From Melaminivora suipulveris (GTDB taxonomy: Bacteria; Pseudomonadota; Gammaproteobacteria; Burkholderiales; Burkholderiaceae_C): a stretch of 64,000 bases of DNA. The stretch's first letter is position 1, and each line of letters opens with the position of its first letter. Position numbers and translations under genes: made by a program. Of this stretch, positions 41,727 through 49,630 are shown piece after piece. The notes beneath the pieces were generated by a model. That model searched no databases, was not told the origin of the DNA, and was given only the letters and a program-made list of their open reading frames with translations. The stretch spans positions 2,690,001 to 2,754,000 of the forward strand of contig NZ_CP027667.1 of NCBI RefSeq assembly GCF_003008575.1. Reading direction: 5' to 3'.

Positions 41727-42766
41727 TTCTTCGCCGCGGGCAGCACGTTCAGCTCGGCTTTGGAAGGCAAGAAGCTGCCGTCCCACACGGCGTTCGGATC
41801 GACGCGCGTCTTGGTGCCGAACACGTCGGAGACCTGCGAGGCCATCAGCGACAGCCGCCCCGGCTCGACCTGGCCAAAGCCCTCACGCCGCGCGTCTGGG
41901 CTGGCGATCACGGTCTGGATGGCCAGCTCCAGCCGGCGGGTCTCCAGCGGCACGTTGATCATGCCGTCGCGCGCTTTGACCGACTCCAGCGCCGCGGGCG
42001 GATTGGCCATGACCTCCTTGGCGCCCTGCGTGAAGGCGCGCAGGAAGGCCTTGACGGCGGCCGGGTTCTCCCTGGCGAACTTCTGGCTGGCGATGATCAC
42101 GTTGCCGTACAGCTTCACGCCGTTGTCGGCAAAGGGGATCATGGTCAGGTCGCCGGCCTTGACGCCGCGCGCCTCCAGGTTCAAAAGCGATGTGAAGCCA
42201 AAGCCGGTGATGGCATCCACATCGCCACGCACCAGCATGGTCTCGCGCAGTGGCGGGTCCATCGAGGTCCATTGCACCTGTCCGACGTTGTTGGCCTTCT
42301 GGAACAGCGAAAAGCTGCGTCGCCCGCCGTCGAAGGCCGGCGCGCCCAGCTTCTTGCCGGTGAGGTCCGCAGCTTTCTGGATGCCCGATTTCTTCAGCGC
42401 GAACACCGTTGCCGGCGTGTTGTTGTAGACCATCATCACAGCTACCGGCTTGTTGGGTGCGTCCGGGTTGTTGGCGTGGAATTCCATCAGCGCCGCCAGG
42501 TCGGCAAAGCCCATGTCGTAGCTGCCCGAGGCCACGCGCGTCACCGCGCCGCCCGAGCCGCTGCCGGTGTCCACGGTGACGTCCAGCCCGGCCTGCTTGA
42601 AGTAGCCTTTGGAGACAGGCAACAGAAAGAACGCCGCCGGCCCCTCGAAGCGCCAGTCGAGCTGGAACTTGACGGGAGTAAGCGGCTGGGCCAGCGCGGG
42701 CAGCGCGGCCGTGCTGGCAAAAAGAGCGGTGGCAAGCGCCAGGCTGTGGCGGCGTGTGAGCGTCAT
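41723..42766 (-). CDS. NMT1/THI5-like ABC substrate-binding protein
   Basis: A 347-residue periplasmic protein with signal peptide (MTLTRRHSLALATALFAS, cleaved near ALAQP). KFQLDWRFEGPAAFFLLPVS, GYFKQAGLDVTVDTGSG and GFADLAALMEF match the NMT1/SsuA-like fold, which binds sulfonates, pyrimidine precursors or nitrate. No riboswitch or thi gene is adjacent, so a thiamine link is unsupported. First gene of a three-gene importer operon with 4-base overlaps throughout. Confidence 0.92.
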   Translation of the reverse strand: MTLTRRHSLALATALFASTAALPALAQPLTPVKFQLDWRFEGPAAFFLLPVSKGYFKQAGLDVTVDTGSGSGGAVTRVASGSYDMGFADLAALMEFHANNPDAPNKPVAVMMVYNNTPATVFALKKSGIQKAADLTGKKLGAPAFDGGRRSFSLFQKANNVGQVQWTSMDPPLRETMLVRGDVDAITGFGFTSLLNLEARGVKAGDLTMIPFADNGVKLYGNVIIASQKFARENPAAVKAFLRAFTQGAKEVMANPPAALESVKARDGMINVPLETRRLELAIQTVIASPDARREGFGQVEPGRLSLMASQVSDVFGTKTRVDPNAVWDGSFLPSKAELNVLPAAKK

Positions 42767-42989
42767 GGCAGGTCCTCGTGGCGGGGAAGGGCGGGCGCGG
42801 TCGCCGCAGGCACAGCGCGCGCGGCCGAAAGGGGCCGGGCAGGTGTGGCGGTGCGGAGGAATATAAGCAAACGTTACGGCGGCGGGGTATGCATCGCCTT
42901 AGGTGTTTTCCTCAGCAGCCAGGCCCGCCGCTGCGCCGGGCGATGCGTGCACCTGCGGCGGATCCGGTATCGCCACGGTCAGTGATGCT

Positions 42990-43045
42990 CACGAAAGGAT
43001 AGCTGCTTGCGCTTGATGGACAAGCGGTGGCGGCCTGTTTGACTA
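42990..43045 (+). repeat. Dispersed intergenic repeat, copy 7 (least degenerate)
   Basis: GGATAGCTGCTTGCGCTTGA, then TGGACAAGCGGTGGCGGCC and TGTTTGAC. I take this as the closest to the family consensus. It lies just past the stop of the small membrane protein gene (43051-43290), before the ABC operon. The rest of 42767-43050 shows no gene. Confidence 0.85.
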
Positions 43046-43050
43046 CCAGC

Positions 43051-43290
43051 CTAGCGTGCCGGTGGTACCGGAATCGCCGGCGCTGCCGCTCCAGTGGCCG
43101 TGCGGCTCTCCGGCAGATAGGGGTCGTCGCCCGTGGCGAACAGACGCCCCAGGCCGGCGACGACCAGCACCAGCGCCAGCACCACGGCGATGACGCCGAC
43201 GGCGCGGCGCAGGTCCACGATGGCGGGCACCTTGCGCGGGTGGATGGGTGGGTCGGAGGATTCGATTTTCGCGTCGGGGATGCGGGCCAT
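43051..43290 (-). CDS. Small single-pass membrane protein, unknown function
   Basis: A 79-residue protein I do not recognise. It has a polar N terminus (MARIPDAKIESSDPPIHPRK), one membrane helix near residues 31-50 (AVGVIAVVLALVLVVAGLG), and a Pro/Ala-rich tail ending IPVPPAR, which by the positive-inside rule (RKVP, DLRR) probably faces the periplasm. No clear strong ribosome site precedes the ATG at 43290 (GGAGCCCTGCC is a weak match). It stands alone between the ABC importer and the EamA gene. Supported by length, helix and absence of an overlapping gene. Confidence 0.6.
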   Translation of the reverse strand: MARIPDAKIESSDPPIHPRKVPAIVDLRRAVGVIAVVLALVLVVAGLGRLFATGDDPYLPESRTATGAAAPAIPVPPAR

Positions 43291-43513
43291 GGCAGGGCTC
43301 CAGGTGAACCAGGAAAGGGGCGGATGCACGCGCTGCTGCGCTGCGGCCAGCGCCGGCGCGGGTACAGCCCTTTTGTAGGCAAAGCATGCGGCGCGCGCCG
43401 TCGGACGGCGCCGCGCCGCTCGCCTTGCCGGGGCCGACAAGCTGCTGCGGGCGGCGTGGGCGCGGCACGGCGTGCCGGCCGCAGGGCCGGCCGGCATGTG
43501 GCCCTGGCGCCGT

Positions 43514-44452
43514 TCAGGCGCGCAGCAGGCGCAGCACGCGCAGCGGCTGCCGCCACCACCCCTGGTTGACCACCAGTCCGCCCAGCACCGCCGCCGTGCC
43601 CCACCACTGCGCCGGCGTGGGCCGCTCGCCCAGCAGGGTGATGGCGGCCAGCAGGCCGACCACCGGCACCAGCAGCGAGAACGGTGTGATGCGTCCGGCC
43701 GCATGGCGCTGCAACAGGCGCGTCCACAGGCTGTAGGCCAGCACGGTGGCCAGCCAGCCCAGGTAGGCGACGGCGAACAGCGCCCGGCCATCGATGGCGC
43801 GCAGCTGCTCGCCCAGCGCGGCCGGTCCCTCGCTCCACCACGCCAGCAGCCAGAACGGCACGATGGGCACCAGGCTGCTCCAGACCACGAAGGGCAGCGG
43901 CCGGTAGCCCGGCGCGACCTGCGCGGCGCGACGCGCCACCAGGTTGGAGACGGCCCACATGAAGGCCGCGGCAAGCGTCAGCACGAAGCCCGCCAGCGTC
44001 ATTTGCAATGCCCCTTCGCCCCGGCCGGCGGCGATGGCCAGCAGCCCGGCCAGCGCCAGCGACAGGCCGGCCCACTGCGCGCGCCGCGTGCCCTCGCCCA
44101 GCCACGCCGCCGCCATGAACAGCGTGAAGAACGCCTGCACCTGCATGACCACCGAAGCCATGCCCGCCGTCATGCCCAGGCGCAGGCCCAGGAACAGAAA
44201 GCCGAACTGACCCAGCCCCTGCGCCAGCCCGTAAGCCAGCACATAGCGCGCCGGCAGCGCCGGCGCACGCACGAACAGCAGCAGCGGCAGCGACGCGACC
44301 ATGAAGCGCAGCGCGCCCAGCAGCATCGGGCTGAGCGATTGCAGGCCCAGCTTCATGACGACGAAGTTCAGCCCCCAGATGACGATGACCGCCAGCGCGC
44401 AGGCCAGGTCGGCGGGCGACAGCGGCGCCTCCCCGGATGCCGGGCCGCTCAT
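43514..44452 (-). CDS. EamA/DMT-family membrane transporter (RhaT/YdcZ type)
   Basis: A 312-residue inner-membrane protein with ten helices and the two-repeat EamA layout: ALAVIVIWGLNFVVMKLGLQ in repeat one, TLAAAFMWAVSNLVARRAAQ in repeat two. Drug/metabolite exporters of this class expel amino acids, metabolites or solvents. The start ATG at 44452 overlaps the stop of the epimerase gene by four bases, so it is the last gene of a five-gene operon of dehydrogenase, monooxygenase, BASS carrier and epimerase. It may export a product or intermediate of that pathway. Confidence 0.92.
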   Translation of the reverse strand: MSGPASGEAPLSPADLACALAVIVIWGLNFVVMKLGLQSLSPMLLGALRFMVASLPLLLFVRAPALPARYVLAYGLAQGLGQFGFLFLGLRLGMTAGMASVVMQVQAFFTLFMAAAWLGEGTRRAQWAGLSLALAGLLAIAAGRGEGALQMTLAGFVLTLAAAFMWAVSNLVARRAAQVAPGYRPLPFVVWSSLVPIVPFWLLAWWSEGPAALGEQLRAIDGRALFAVAYLGWLATVLAYSLWTRLLQRHAAGRITPFSLLVPVVGLLAAITLLGERPTPAQWWGTAAVLGGLVVNQGWWRQPLRVLRLLRA

Positions 44453-45450
44453 GCGCGCGCCGCCCGCACCGGCCGCCCCTGTGCGTCGCGCGCGGCGACG
44501 AAGGCATCGAACGCCTGGGCGCTGGTCTTGCGCGGCACATAGCCCCAGGCCTTCAGGGCGGTGTTCAGCAGCACCGGGCGGTAGCGCAGGAAGTCCAGTT
44601 GCTCCGGCCCGTAGCGGCTCACGCCCAGCGCGTGGCCCAGGCGCAGCGCCGTGCGCAGCACGCTGGCGGGCAGCTCCAGCGTCGGCTTGCCCAGGCGGGC
44701 GGCGATGTCGCGCAGCGCCAGCGCGCCGTCGCCGGCCAGGTTGTAGCAACCGGGCGCTGCGCCCTCCAGTGCGTGCAGCAGGGCGCCGGTCACGTCCTCG
44801 TCCCAGATGAAGACGAAGGGGCTGGCGCTGCCGCGTATGGCCAGCAGGCGGGGCTTGTCGAACAGGGCGGTGATCTGGTTGTCCACGCGCTCGCCCAGGA
44901 TGGTGCCGATGCGCAGCACCGTCTGCGCCAGCTGCGGCTGCCCGGCGCGCGCCTGCGCGAGCATTTCCTCGACCAGCCGCTTGTGGTCGGCATAGGCAAA
45001 CGCCGGGTTGCCGCGCAGCGGCTGATCCTCGGTGATCCAGTCCGGGTTGTCGGCGTGGTAGCCGTAGGCTGCGCCGCTGGAGGAGACGACCAAGTGACGC
45101 ACGCCGGCGGCCAGGCAGGCTTGCAGCACGTTGCGCGTGCCGTTGACGTCCACGTCGTACTCCAGCGCGCGGCTCGAATCCTTGCCCGGCGTGACGATGG
45201 AGGCCAGGTGCACCACGGTGTCGATGGCGTGCGTGCGCAGCGTGCGCGCCAGCTGGGGGTCGCGCACGTCCCGCGTCTGGTAGTGGATGCCGGGCAGTTG
45301 CTGCTCGGGCGGCACATCGCGCACGTCCAGCGCCACGGCGGTGGTCGCCGGGCGGCGCGCCAGTGCGGCGACGACGCTGCGGCCCAGAAAGCCCCCTGCG
45401 CCGGTGACCAGCACACGCTGCGCGCGGGCTGCGGGGAGCTGCGCGCTCAT
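44449..45450 (-). CDS. NAD-dependent epimerase/3beta-hydroxysteroid dehydrogenase-like enzyme
   Basis: A 333-residue extended short-chain dehydrogenase. The Rossmann loop VTGAGGFLGRSV is at residues 15-26 and the catalytic YxxxK is seen in FAYADHKRLVEE; SSSGAAYGYHADN gives the Ser. The family covers sugar epimerases and 3beta-hydroxysteroid dehydrogenases. The substrate-binding half (FVFIWDEDVTGALLHALEG) fits the latter as well as the former. It overlaps its neighbours by four bases on each side (ATGA), strong evidence for coupled expression with a BASS carrier and EamA exporter. Confidence 0.9.
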   Translation of the reverse strand: MSAQLPAARAQRVLVTGAGGFLGRSVVAALARRPATTAVALDVRDVPPEQQLPGIHYQTRDVRDPQLARTLRTHAIDTVVHLASIVTPGKDSSRALEYDVDVNGTRNVLQACLAAGVRHLVVSSSGAAYGYHADNPDWITEDQPLRGNPAFAYADHKRLVEEMLAQARAGQPQLAQTVLRIGTILGERVDNQITALFDKPRLLAIRGSASPFVFIWDEDVTGALLHALEGAAPGCYNLAGDGALALRDIAARLGKPTLELPASVLRTALRLGHALGVSRYGPEQLDFLRYRPVLLNTALKAWGYVPRKTSAQAFDAFVAARDAQGRPVRAARA

Positions 45451-46376
45451 GCGCCCGCTGCCTGCGCCAGCGGCGCGCCCGCGGGTGCCTTGCGGCCCCA
45501 CAGCGAGGCCAGCGCCAGGCCTGCGATGATGTCCCAGAACCCCCAGACGCCGGCCACCACGGCCATGCCGCCCAGGCCGCCGAAGAAGCTGAAGATCAGC
45601 ACCAGGCCCAGGCCCGCGTTGCGGATGCCGACTTCGATGGCGACGGCGCGCCGCTCGTAGTCGGCCAGCCCGGTCAGCCGCGCGCACAGGTAGCCGGTGG
45701 CAAAGGCCAGCGCATCGTGCAGCGCCACCGCCAGCAGCACCAGGCCCACGTAGTCGAGAAAGAAGCGCCAGTTGCCGGCGATGGCGCCGACGATGAAGCC
45801 GACCAGCGCCAGGAAGCTGGCGATGCGCGCGGGCTTTTTCAGGCGCGCCGTGGCCCGCGGAAAGCGGTGCGCGCACCACAGGCCCAGGACGAAGGGCACG
45901 CCGATGATGGCGACGATGTGGCCCACCATCTCCAGCGGATCGAGCGCGATGGTCTTGAGCAGACCCGAGGCTGCCGGATGCAGCGCGCCCCAGAAGGCGA
46001 AGTTCAGCGGCATCACGACGATGGAGATCGCATTCGAGATCGCCGTCATCGACACCGACAGCGCCACGTTGCCGCGCGCGCGGTGCGTGAGGATGTTGGA
46101 GATGTTGCCCGGCGGGCAGCAGGCCACCAGGATCATCCCGAGGGCGATGCTCGGCCCCACCTGGAGCGCCAGCGTGAGCACGAAGGTCACCGCCGGCAGC
46201 ACGATGAACTGCGCGGCGATACCCACTGCCATGGCCCAGGGCATGCGCGCCACGCGGCGGAAGTCCTCCAGGCGCGTGTCCAGCGCGATGCCGAACATCA
46301 AAAATGCGAGCACCCAATTGAGCAGCATCAGCGACGCGGGGCTGAAATTCAGGCGGATCTCGTCCACGGGCAGCAT
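45447..46376 (-). CDS. Bile acid:sodium symporter (BASS) family transporter, second copy
   Basis: A 309-residue membrane carrier with nine to ten helices. Its core motif is LVACCPPGNISNILTHRARG in the first half and VAIEVGIRNAGLGLVLIFSF in the second, as in Na+-coupled BASS importers. It differs clearly from the copy at 20382 (CPTGSTSN there). It sits between the monooxygenase and epimerase genes, 12 bases from one and overlapping the other, so it likely imports the operon's substrate, perhaps a steroid, bile acid or other cyclic carboxylate. Start ATG 46376. Confidence 0.9.
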   Translation of the reverse strand: MLPVDEIRLNFSPASLMLLNWVLAFLMFGIALDTRLEDFRRVARMPWAMAVGIAAQFIVLPAVTFVLTLALQVGPSIALGMILVACCPPGNISNILTHRARGNVALSVSMTAISNAISIVVMPLNFAFWGALHPAASGLLKTIALDPLEMVGHIVAIIGVPFVLGLWCAHRFPRATARLKKPARIASFLALVGFIVGAIAGNWRFFLDYVGLVLLAVALHDALAFATGYLCARLTGLADYERRAVAIEVGIRNAGLGLVLIFSFFGGLGGMAVVAGVWGFWDIIAGLALASLWGRKAPAGAPLAQAAGA

Positions 46377-46388
46377 GCAGGCTCCTTG

Positions 46389-47798
46389 TCAGGCCAGGCG
46401 GGCCGAGGCGCTGCGCACGGCGGCGCGGTAGGTGTCCTTGTGGACGTAAAAAGCCATGCGCTCCAGTTGCAGGTAGCGGTAGCCGCCGGACAGATCGGGC
46501 GCCGGGCCGGCGATGGCGCTCTGCAATTGCCGCGCGGCGGGCGTGTCCCGGCGCAGGCCGTCCAGATAGCGCGCCACCAGCTCGGCCTGCTCGTAGCGGC
46601 CCTGCCAGCCCAGGCCGCTGGCCTCCACCATGCCCAGCACGGCCAGGCGCCGGTAGCGCGGCGCGAAGATGTTCAGGTACAGCCTGGGCGCCATGCCCTG
46701 CCAGTTCAGCAGTTGCGCGTCGATGAACGGGTAGTGCAGCCGGTAGCCGGTGGCCAGGAGCACCATGTCGTAGTCCTGCTGCGTGCCATCCTTGAAATGC
46801 ACCCTGTGGCCGTCCAGGCGCTCGATGTCGGCCTTGACCTGGATGTCGCCGTGGCCCAGGTGGTGCAGGACGAGCGAGTTCACCACGGGGTGCGACTCGT
46901 ACATCTTGTAGTCTGGCCGGGGAAAGCCGAAGCGCGTCGGGTCGCCCGTGAACCACTTGAGCACCAGGCTGTCCACGCGCTGCTTGAGCCAGCGCGGCAG
47001 CGGGCGCTTGCCGCCCAGGGTGTCGGCGGGCTTGCCGAAGATGTACTTGGGTACGAAGTAGTAGCCGCGGCGCACGGACAGATCGACGCTGCGCGCATGG
47101 TGCACGGCATCGACGGCCACGTCGCAGCCCGAGTTGCCCGCGCCCACGATCAGCACCCGCCTGCCCTGGAACTGGCTGGCGCGCTTGTACTGGCTGGTGT
47201 GCAGCAGCTCGCCGTCGAAGTGGCCGGGCAGGCGCGGCACATTGGGCTCGGCCAGGATGCCGTTGGCGATCACCACGCCCTGGTATTCGGCGCTATCCTC
47301 CAGGCCATCGGCGAGGCGCTGCGTGGTCACGCGCCACAGCGTGTCGGCATCGTTTGCATCCACGGGTTCTACGCGCAGCACGCGCACGCCAAAGCGGTAG
47401 TGCCGGCGCAGATCGAAGTGGTCGGCAAAGTCGGCGAAGTAACGCCGCAGCTCGCGGTGGCTGGGATAGTCGGCCACCGCATCGCGCATCGGGAACTCGG
47501 CAAATTCGGTGGTGCGCTTGCTGGAGATCAGGTGCGCGGACTCATACACCGTGGAGCGCGGGTTGTCGATGTCCCACAGCCCGCCCACGTCGGTATGCGC
47601 CTCGAAGCCCTGGAACGCGATGCCGCGCTTTTGCAGGTTGCGCGCGCCCGCAAGGCCCGAGGGGCCGGCGCCGATCAACGCGATCATCTCGCGCGTGTCC
47701 GAGGGGTCGGCGTGCGTGCGCGCGGCTGGCGCTGCGGCGGCAAGCGGCGTGGGGGCGATATGGGCGTCGTGGCGCATGGCGGTGGCCTGTTGGGTCAT
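46389..47798 (-). CDS. Flavin-containing/Baeyer-Villiger-type monooxygenase
   Basis: A 469-residue class B flavoprotein monooxygenase using NADPH and O2. The FAD loop GAGPSGLAGA is at residues 43-52, the NADPH loop GAGNSGCDVAVD at ~219-230, and the class signature FxGxxxHxxxY is F194-DGELLHTSQ-Y204. That last motif marks the FMO/Baeyer-Villiger group that inserts oxygen next to ketones or oxygenates N/S atoms; which is not decidable. The ATG at 47798 overlaps the stop of the SDR gene (ATGA). Next to an SDR that could make a ketone, ring cleavage by Baeyer-Villiger oxidation is a reasonable inference. Confidence 0.9.
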   Translation of the reverse strand: MTQQATAMRHDAHIAPTPLAAAAPAARTHADPSDTREMIALIGAGPSGLAGARNLQKRGIAFQGFEAHTDVGGLWDIDNPRSTVYESAHLISSKRTTEFAEFPMRDAVADYPSHRELRRYFADFADHFDLRRHYRFGVRVLRVEPVDANDADTLWRVTTQRLADGLEDSAEYQGVVIANGILAEPNVPRLPGHFDGELLHTSQYKRASQFQGRRVLIVGAGNSGCDVAVDAVHHARSVDLSVRRGYYFVPKYIFGKPADTLGGKRPLPRWLKQRVDSLVLKWFTGDPTRFGFPRPDYKMYESHPVVNSLVLHHLGHGDIQVKADIERLDGHRVHFKDGTQQDYDMVLLATGYRLHYPFIDAQLLNWQGMAPRLYLNIFAPRYRRLAVLGMVEASGLGWQGRYEQAELVARYLDGLRRDTPAARQLQSAIAGPAPDLSGGYRYLQLERMAFYVHKDTYRAAVRSASARLA

Positions 47799-48721
47799 GG
47801 TGCAGGGGCCTGGGCAGGCTCTTGGCGGGTGTCCCGGGCGGCGGGCCGGGCGCTGTCTCGTGTGGGGTGGGGCGCAAGACCGGGGATGACCGTGGCCCCG
47901 GCCTGCCCGACGCGCGGCTTGCGCGGCTGGCGCGTCAGCACGCGGTCGTGCAGGGCGTCGGGCAGGCAGCCCAGCAGGCGCGCCAGCCAGCCGGTGCGCC
48001 GCGGCAGGACGATGTGGGCGCGCCCGCGGGCGACGGCGGCCAGCAGGGCCTCGGCGGCCGCCTGCGGCTCCATCAGGCCTGGCATTGAGAAACGGTTGCC
48101 GGCGGTCAGCGCCGTGCGCAGATAGCCGGGGCATACCGTGTGCACGCTGATGCGGCTGCCGCGCAGTTCGGCGCGCAGGCTTTGCAGATAGCGGATCAGC
48201 CCGCCCTTGCTGGCGCAGTAGGCGCCGTTGCCCGGCAAGCCGCGCCAGCCGGCGATGCTGGCGACGCCCACCAGGGCGCAGCGCTGCCCAGGCGCATGGC
48301 GCAGGGCCTGCACGAAAGGCTGGAAGGTGGTGGCCGGGCCCAGCAGGTTGATCTCCAGCATGCGGCGCATGACGGGCAGGTCGTCGGCCTCCGCGGTGTC
48401 GAAGCCCCCGGCCACGCCGGCGTTGGCGATCACCAGATCGGGCAGGCCCGCGTGCGCCAGCCAGTCCTGCGCCGCACGCTGCATGGCCTGTGCATCGGAC
48501 ACATCCAGCACGTACACGCGGCAGCGGCCCGGCGCCTGTGCCGCCAGGGCGTCCAGCACGCTGCGGTCCAGCCCCAGCAGCGCCACCTGCGCGCCTTGGG
48601 CCAGCAGGGTGCGCGCCAGCGCCTGGCCCAGGCCGCCGCAGGCGCCCGTCAGCACGGCATTGCGATAGCCGCAGCGCGCGCCGGCGGCGGGGGCAGGGGG
48701 TGCGATGGAACTGGGCGGCAT
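47795..48721 (-). CDS. Short-chain dehydrogenase/reductase
   Basis: A 308-residue NAD(P)-dependent enzyme. TGACGGLGQALA (residues 25-36) is the cofactor loop (TGxxxGxG), NAG in VIANAGVAGG follows, and the catalytic Tyr/Lys are in GAYCASKGGLI, preceded by the Ser in VGVASIAGW. Residues past ~255 form a Pro/Arg-rich tail not typical of SDRs. First gene of the five-gene operon, next to the divergent IclR gene. It would interconvert an alcohol and ketone, plausibly feeding the monooxygenase. Confidence 0.92.
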   Translation of the reverse strand: MPPSSIAPPAPAAGARCGYRNAVLTGACGGLGQALARTLLAQGAQVALLGLDRSVLDALAAQAPGRCRVYVLDVSDAQAMQRAAQDWLAHAGLPDLVIANAGVAGGFDTAEADDLPVMRRMLEINLLGPATTFQPFVQALRHAPGQRCALVGVASIAGWRGLPGNGAYCASKGGLIRYLQSLRAELRGSRISVHTVCPGYLRTALTAGNRFSMPGLMEPQAAAEALLAAVARGRAHIVLPRRTGWLARLLGCLPDALHDRVLTRQPRKPRVGQAGATVIPGLAPHPTRDSARPAARDTRQEPAQAPAP

Positions 48722-48791
48722 GTGGTGCAGGCGACGAAAGGGCTTTGCGGCACTCTAGAGGCGATGGATAAAATCTCGGAAAATTTTGTTG

Positions 48792-48804
48792 TTTCGTCTC
48801 GAAA
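48792..48804. promoter_or_regulatory. Palindrome TTTCG-TCT-CGAAA, candidate IclR operator
   Basis: A perfect inverted repeat in an AT-rich block (48768-48812) between the SDR operon and the IclR gene, which also holds AAAATTTT at 48780-48787 and TAAAAT at 48768-48773. IclR regulators commonly bind such palindromes in the divergent promoter they control. Confidence 0.5.
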
Positions 48805-48814
48805 TGTGAGATTC

Positions 48815-49576
48815 ATGCCGGATTCTGCTGCCACTGCGCCGGGCTTGCGCCTGTTCGATCTGCTGGAAATCCTGGTGCGCGAGGCGCGCCCGCTGAGCCT
48901 GGCGGAGGCGGTCGCCGCCAGCGGCTGGCCCAAGCCGAGCGTGCATCGCCAGTTGGCACAGCTGGAATCCGCCGGCCTGCTGGCGCGCGAGCCCGATGGC
49001 CGCCGCTACGCGCTGGCCCCGCGCACGCGCCGCCTGGCCGAGGACGTGCTGGCCGCCTGCACCCAGCAGGGCGTGCGCCACGCCGTGCTGCGCCAACTGG
49101 TGACCGACATCGGCGAGAGCTGCAACTTCACCGCGCTGTCGGGCGCCGAGGTGGTGTACCTGGACCGCATCGAGTCGGCCTTTCCCCTGCAGCTCAATCT
49201 GCGGCCGGGCACGCGCGTGCCGCTGCACTGTTCGGCCAGCGGCAAGCTGATCCTGGCGCACCTGCCCGCCGCGCAGCGCCGCAGCCTGCTGGAAGGTCTG
49301 CCACTGGCGCGCCACACCGCTGCCACGCTGACCGGCCGCGCCGCGCTGGAAGAAGAGCTGGCGCGCATCCGCCGCCAGGGCTGGGCCGTGGATGCCGAGG
49401 AGTTTGTCGAAGGCCTGGTGTGCGTGGCCGTGCCGGTGCGCGCCGGCCCCGCGCGCCCGGTGCGCTGCGCGGTGGCCTTGCAGGCGCCGGTGGCGCGCAT
49501 GGCCCTGGCGCAGGCGCTGGAGCAACTGCCGCGCCTGCACGAAGCGGCGCGCGCTCTGGCGCGGACGCTGGATTGA
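48815..49576 (+). CDS. IclR-family transcriptional regulator
   Basis: A 253-residue regulator. An N-terminal winged helix (LRLFDLLEILVREARPLSLA, then WPKPSVHRQLAQLESAGLL) is followed by the effector domain with VVYLDRIES, PLHCSASGKLILAHLP and GLVCVAVPV. I start at the ATG at 48815 (MPDSAATAPGL) because the upstream in-frame ATG at 48764 would include an AT-rich palindrome that looks like operator DNA. It is divergent from the SDR-monooxygenase-BASS operon and is its likely repressor or activator, binding an aromatic or cyclic acid. Confidence 0.9.
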   Translation: MPDSAATAPGLRLFDLLEILVREARPLSLAEAVAASGWPKPSVHRQLAQLESAGLLAREPDGRRYALAPRTRRLAEDVLAACTQQGVRHAVLRQLVTDIGESCNFTALSGAEVVYLDRIESAFPLQLNLRPGTRVPLHCSASGKLILAHLPAAQRRSLLEGLPLARHTAATLTGRAALEEELARIRRQGWAVDAEEFVEGLVCVAVPVRAGPARPVRCAVALQAPVARMALAQALEQLPRLHEAARALARTLD

Positions 49577-49630
49577 CGGCGCCGGCAGGCACGCCGCAAC
49601 AGGTTTGACAGCCCCCGCCATTCGGCCAAG

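Noticed and set aside
42767..42990. A thiamine (TPP) riboswitch ahead of the NMT1-like importer.
   Set aside because: I could not find the conserved CTGAGA and thi-box elements; the importer type alone does not imply thiamine.
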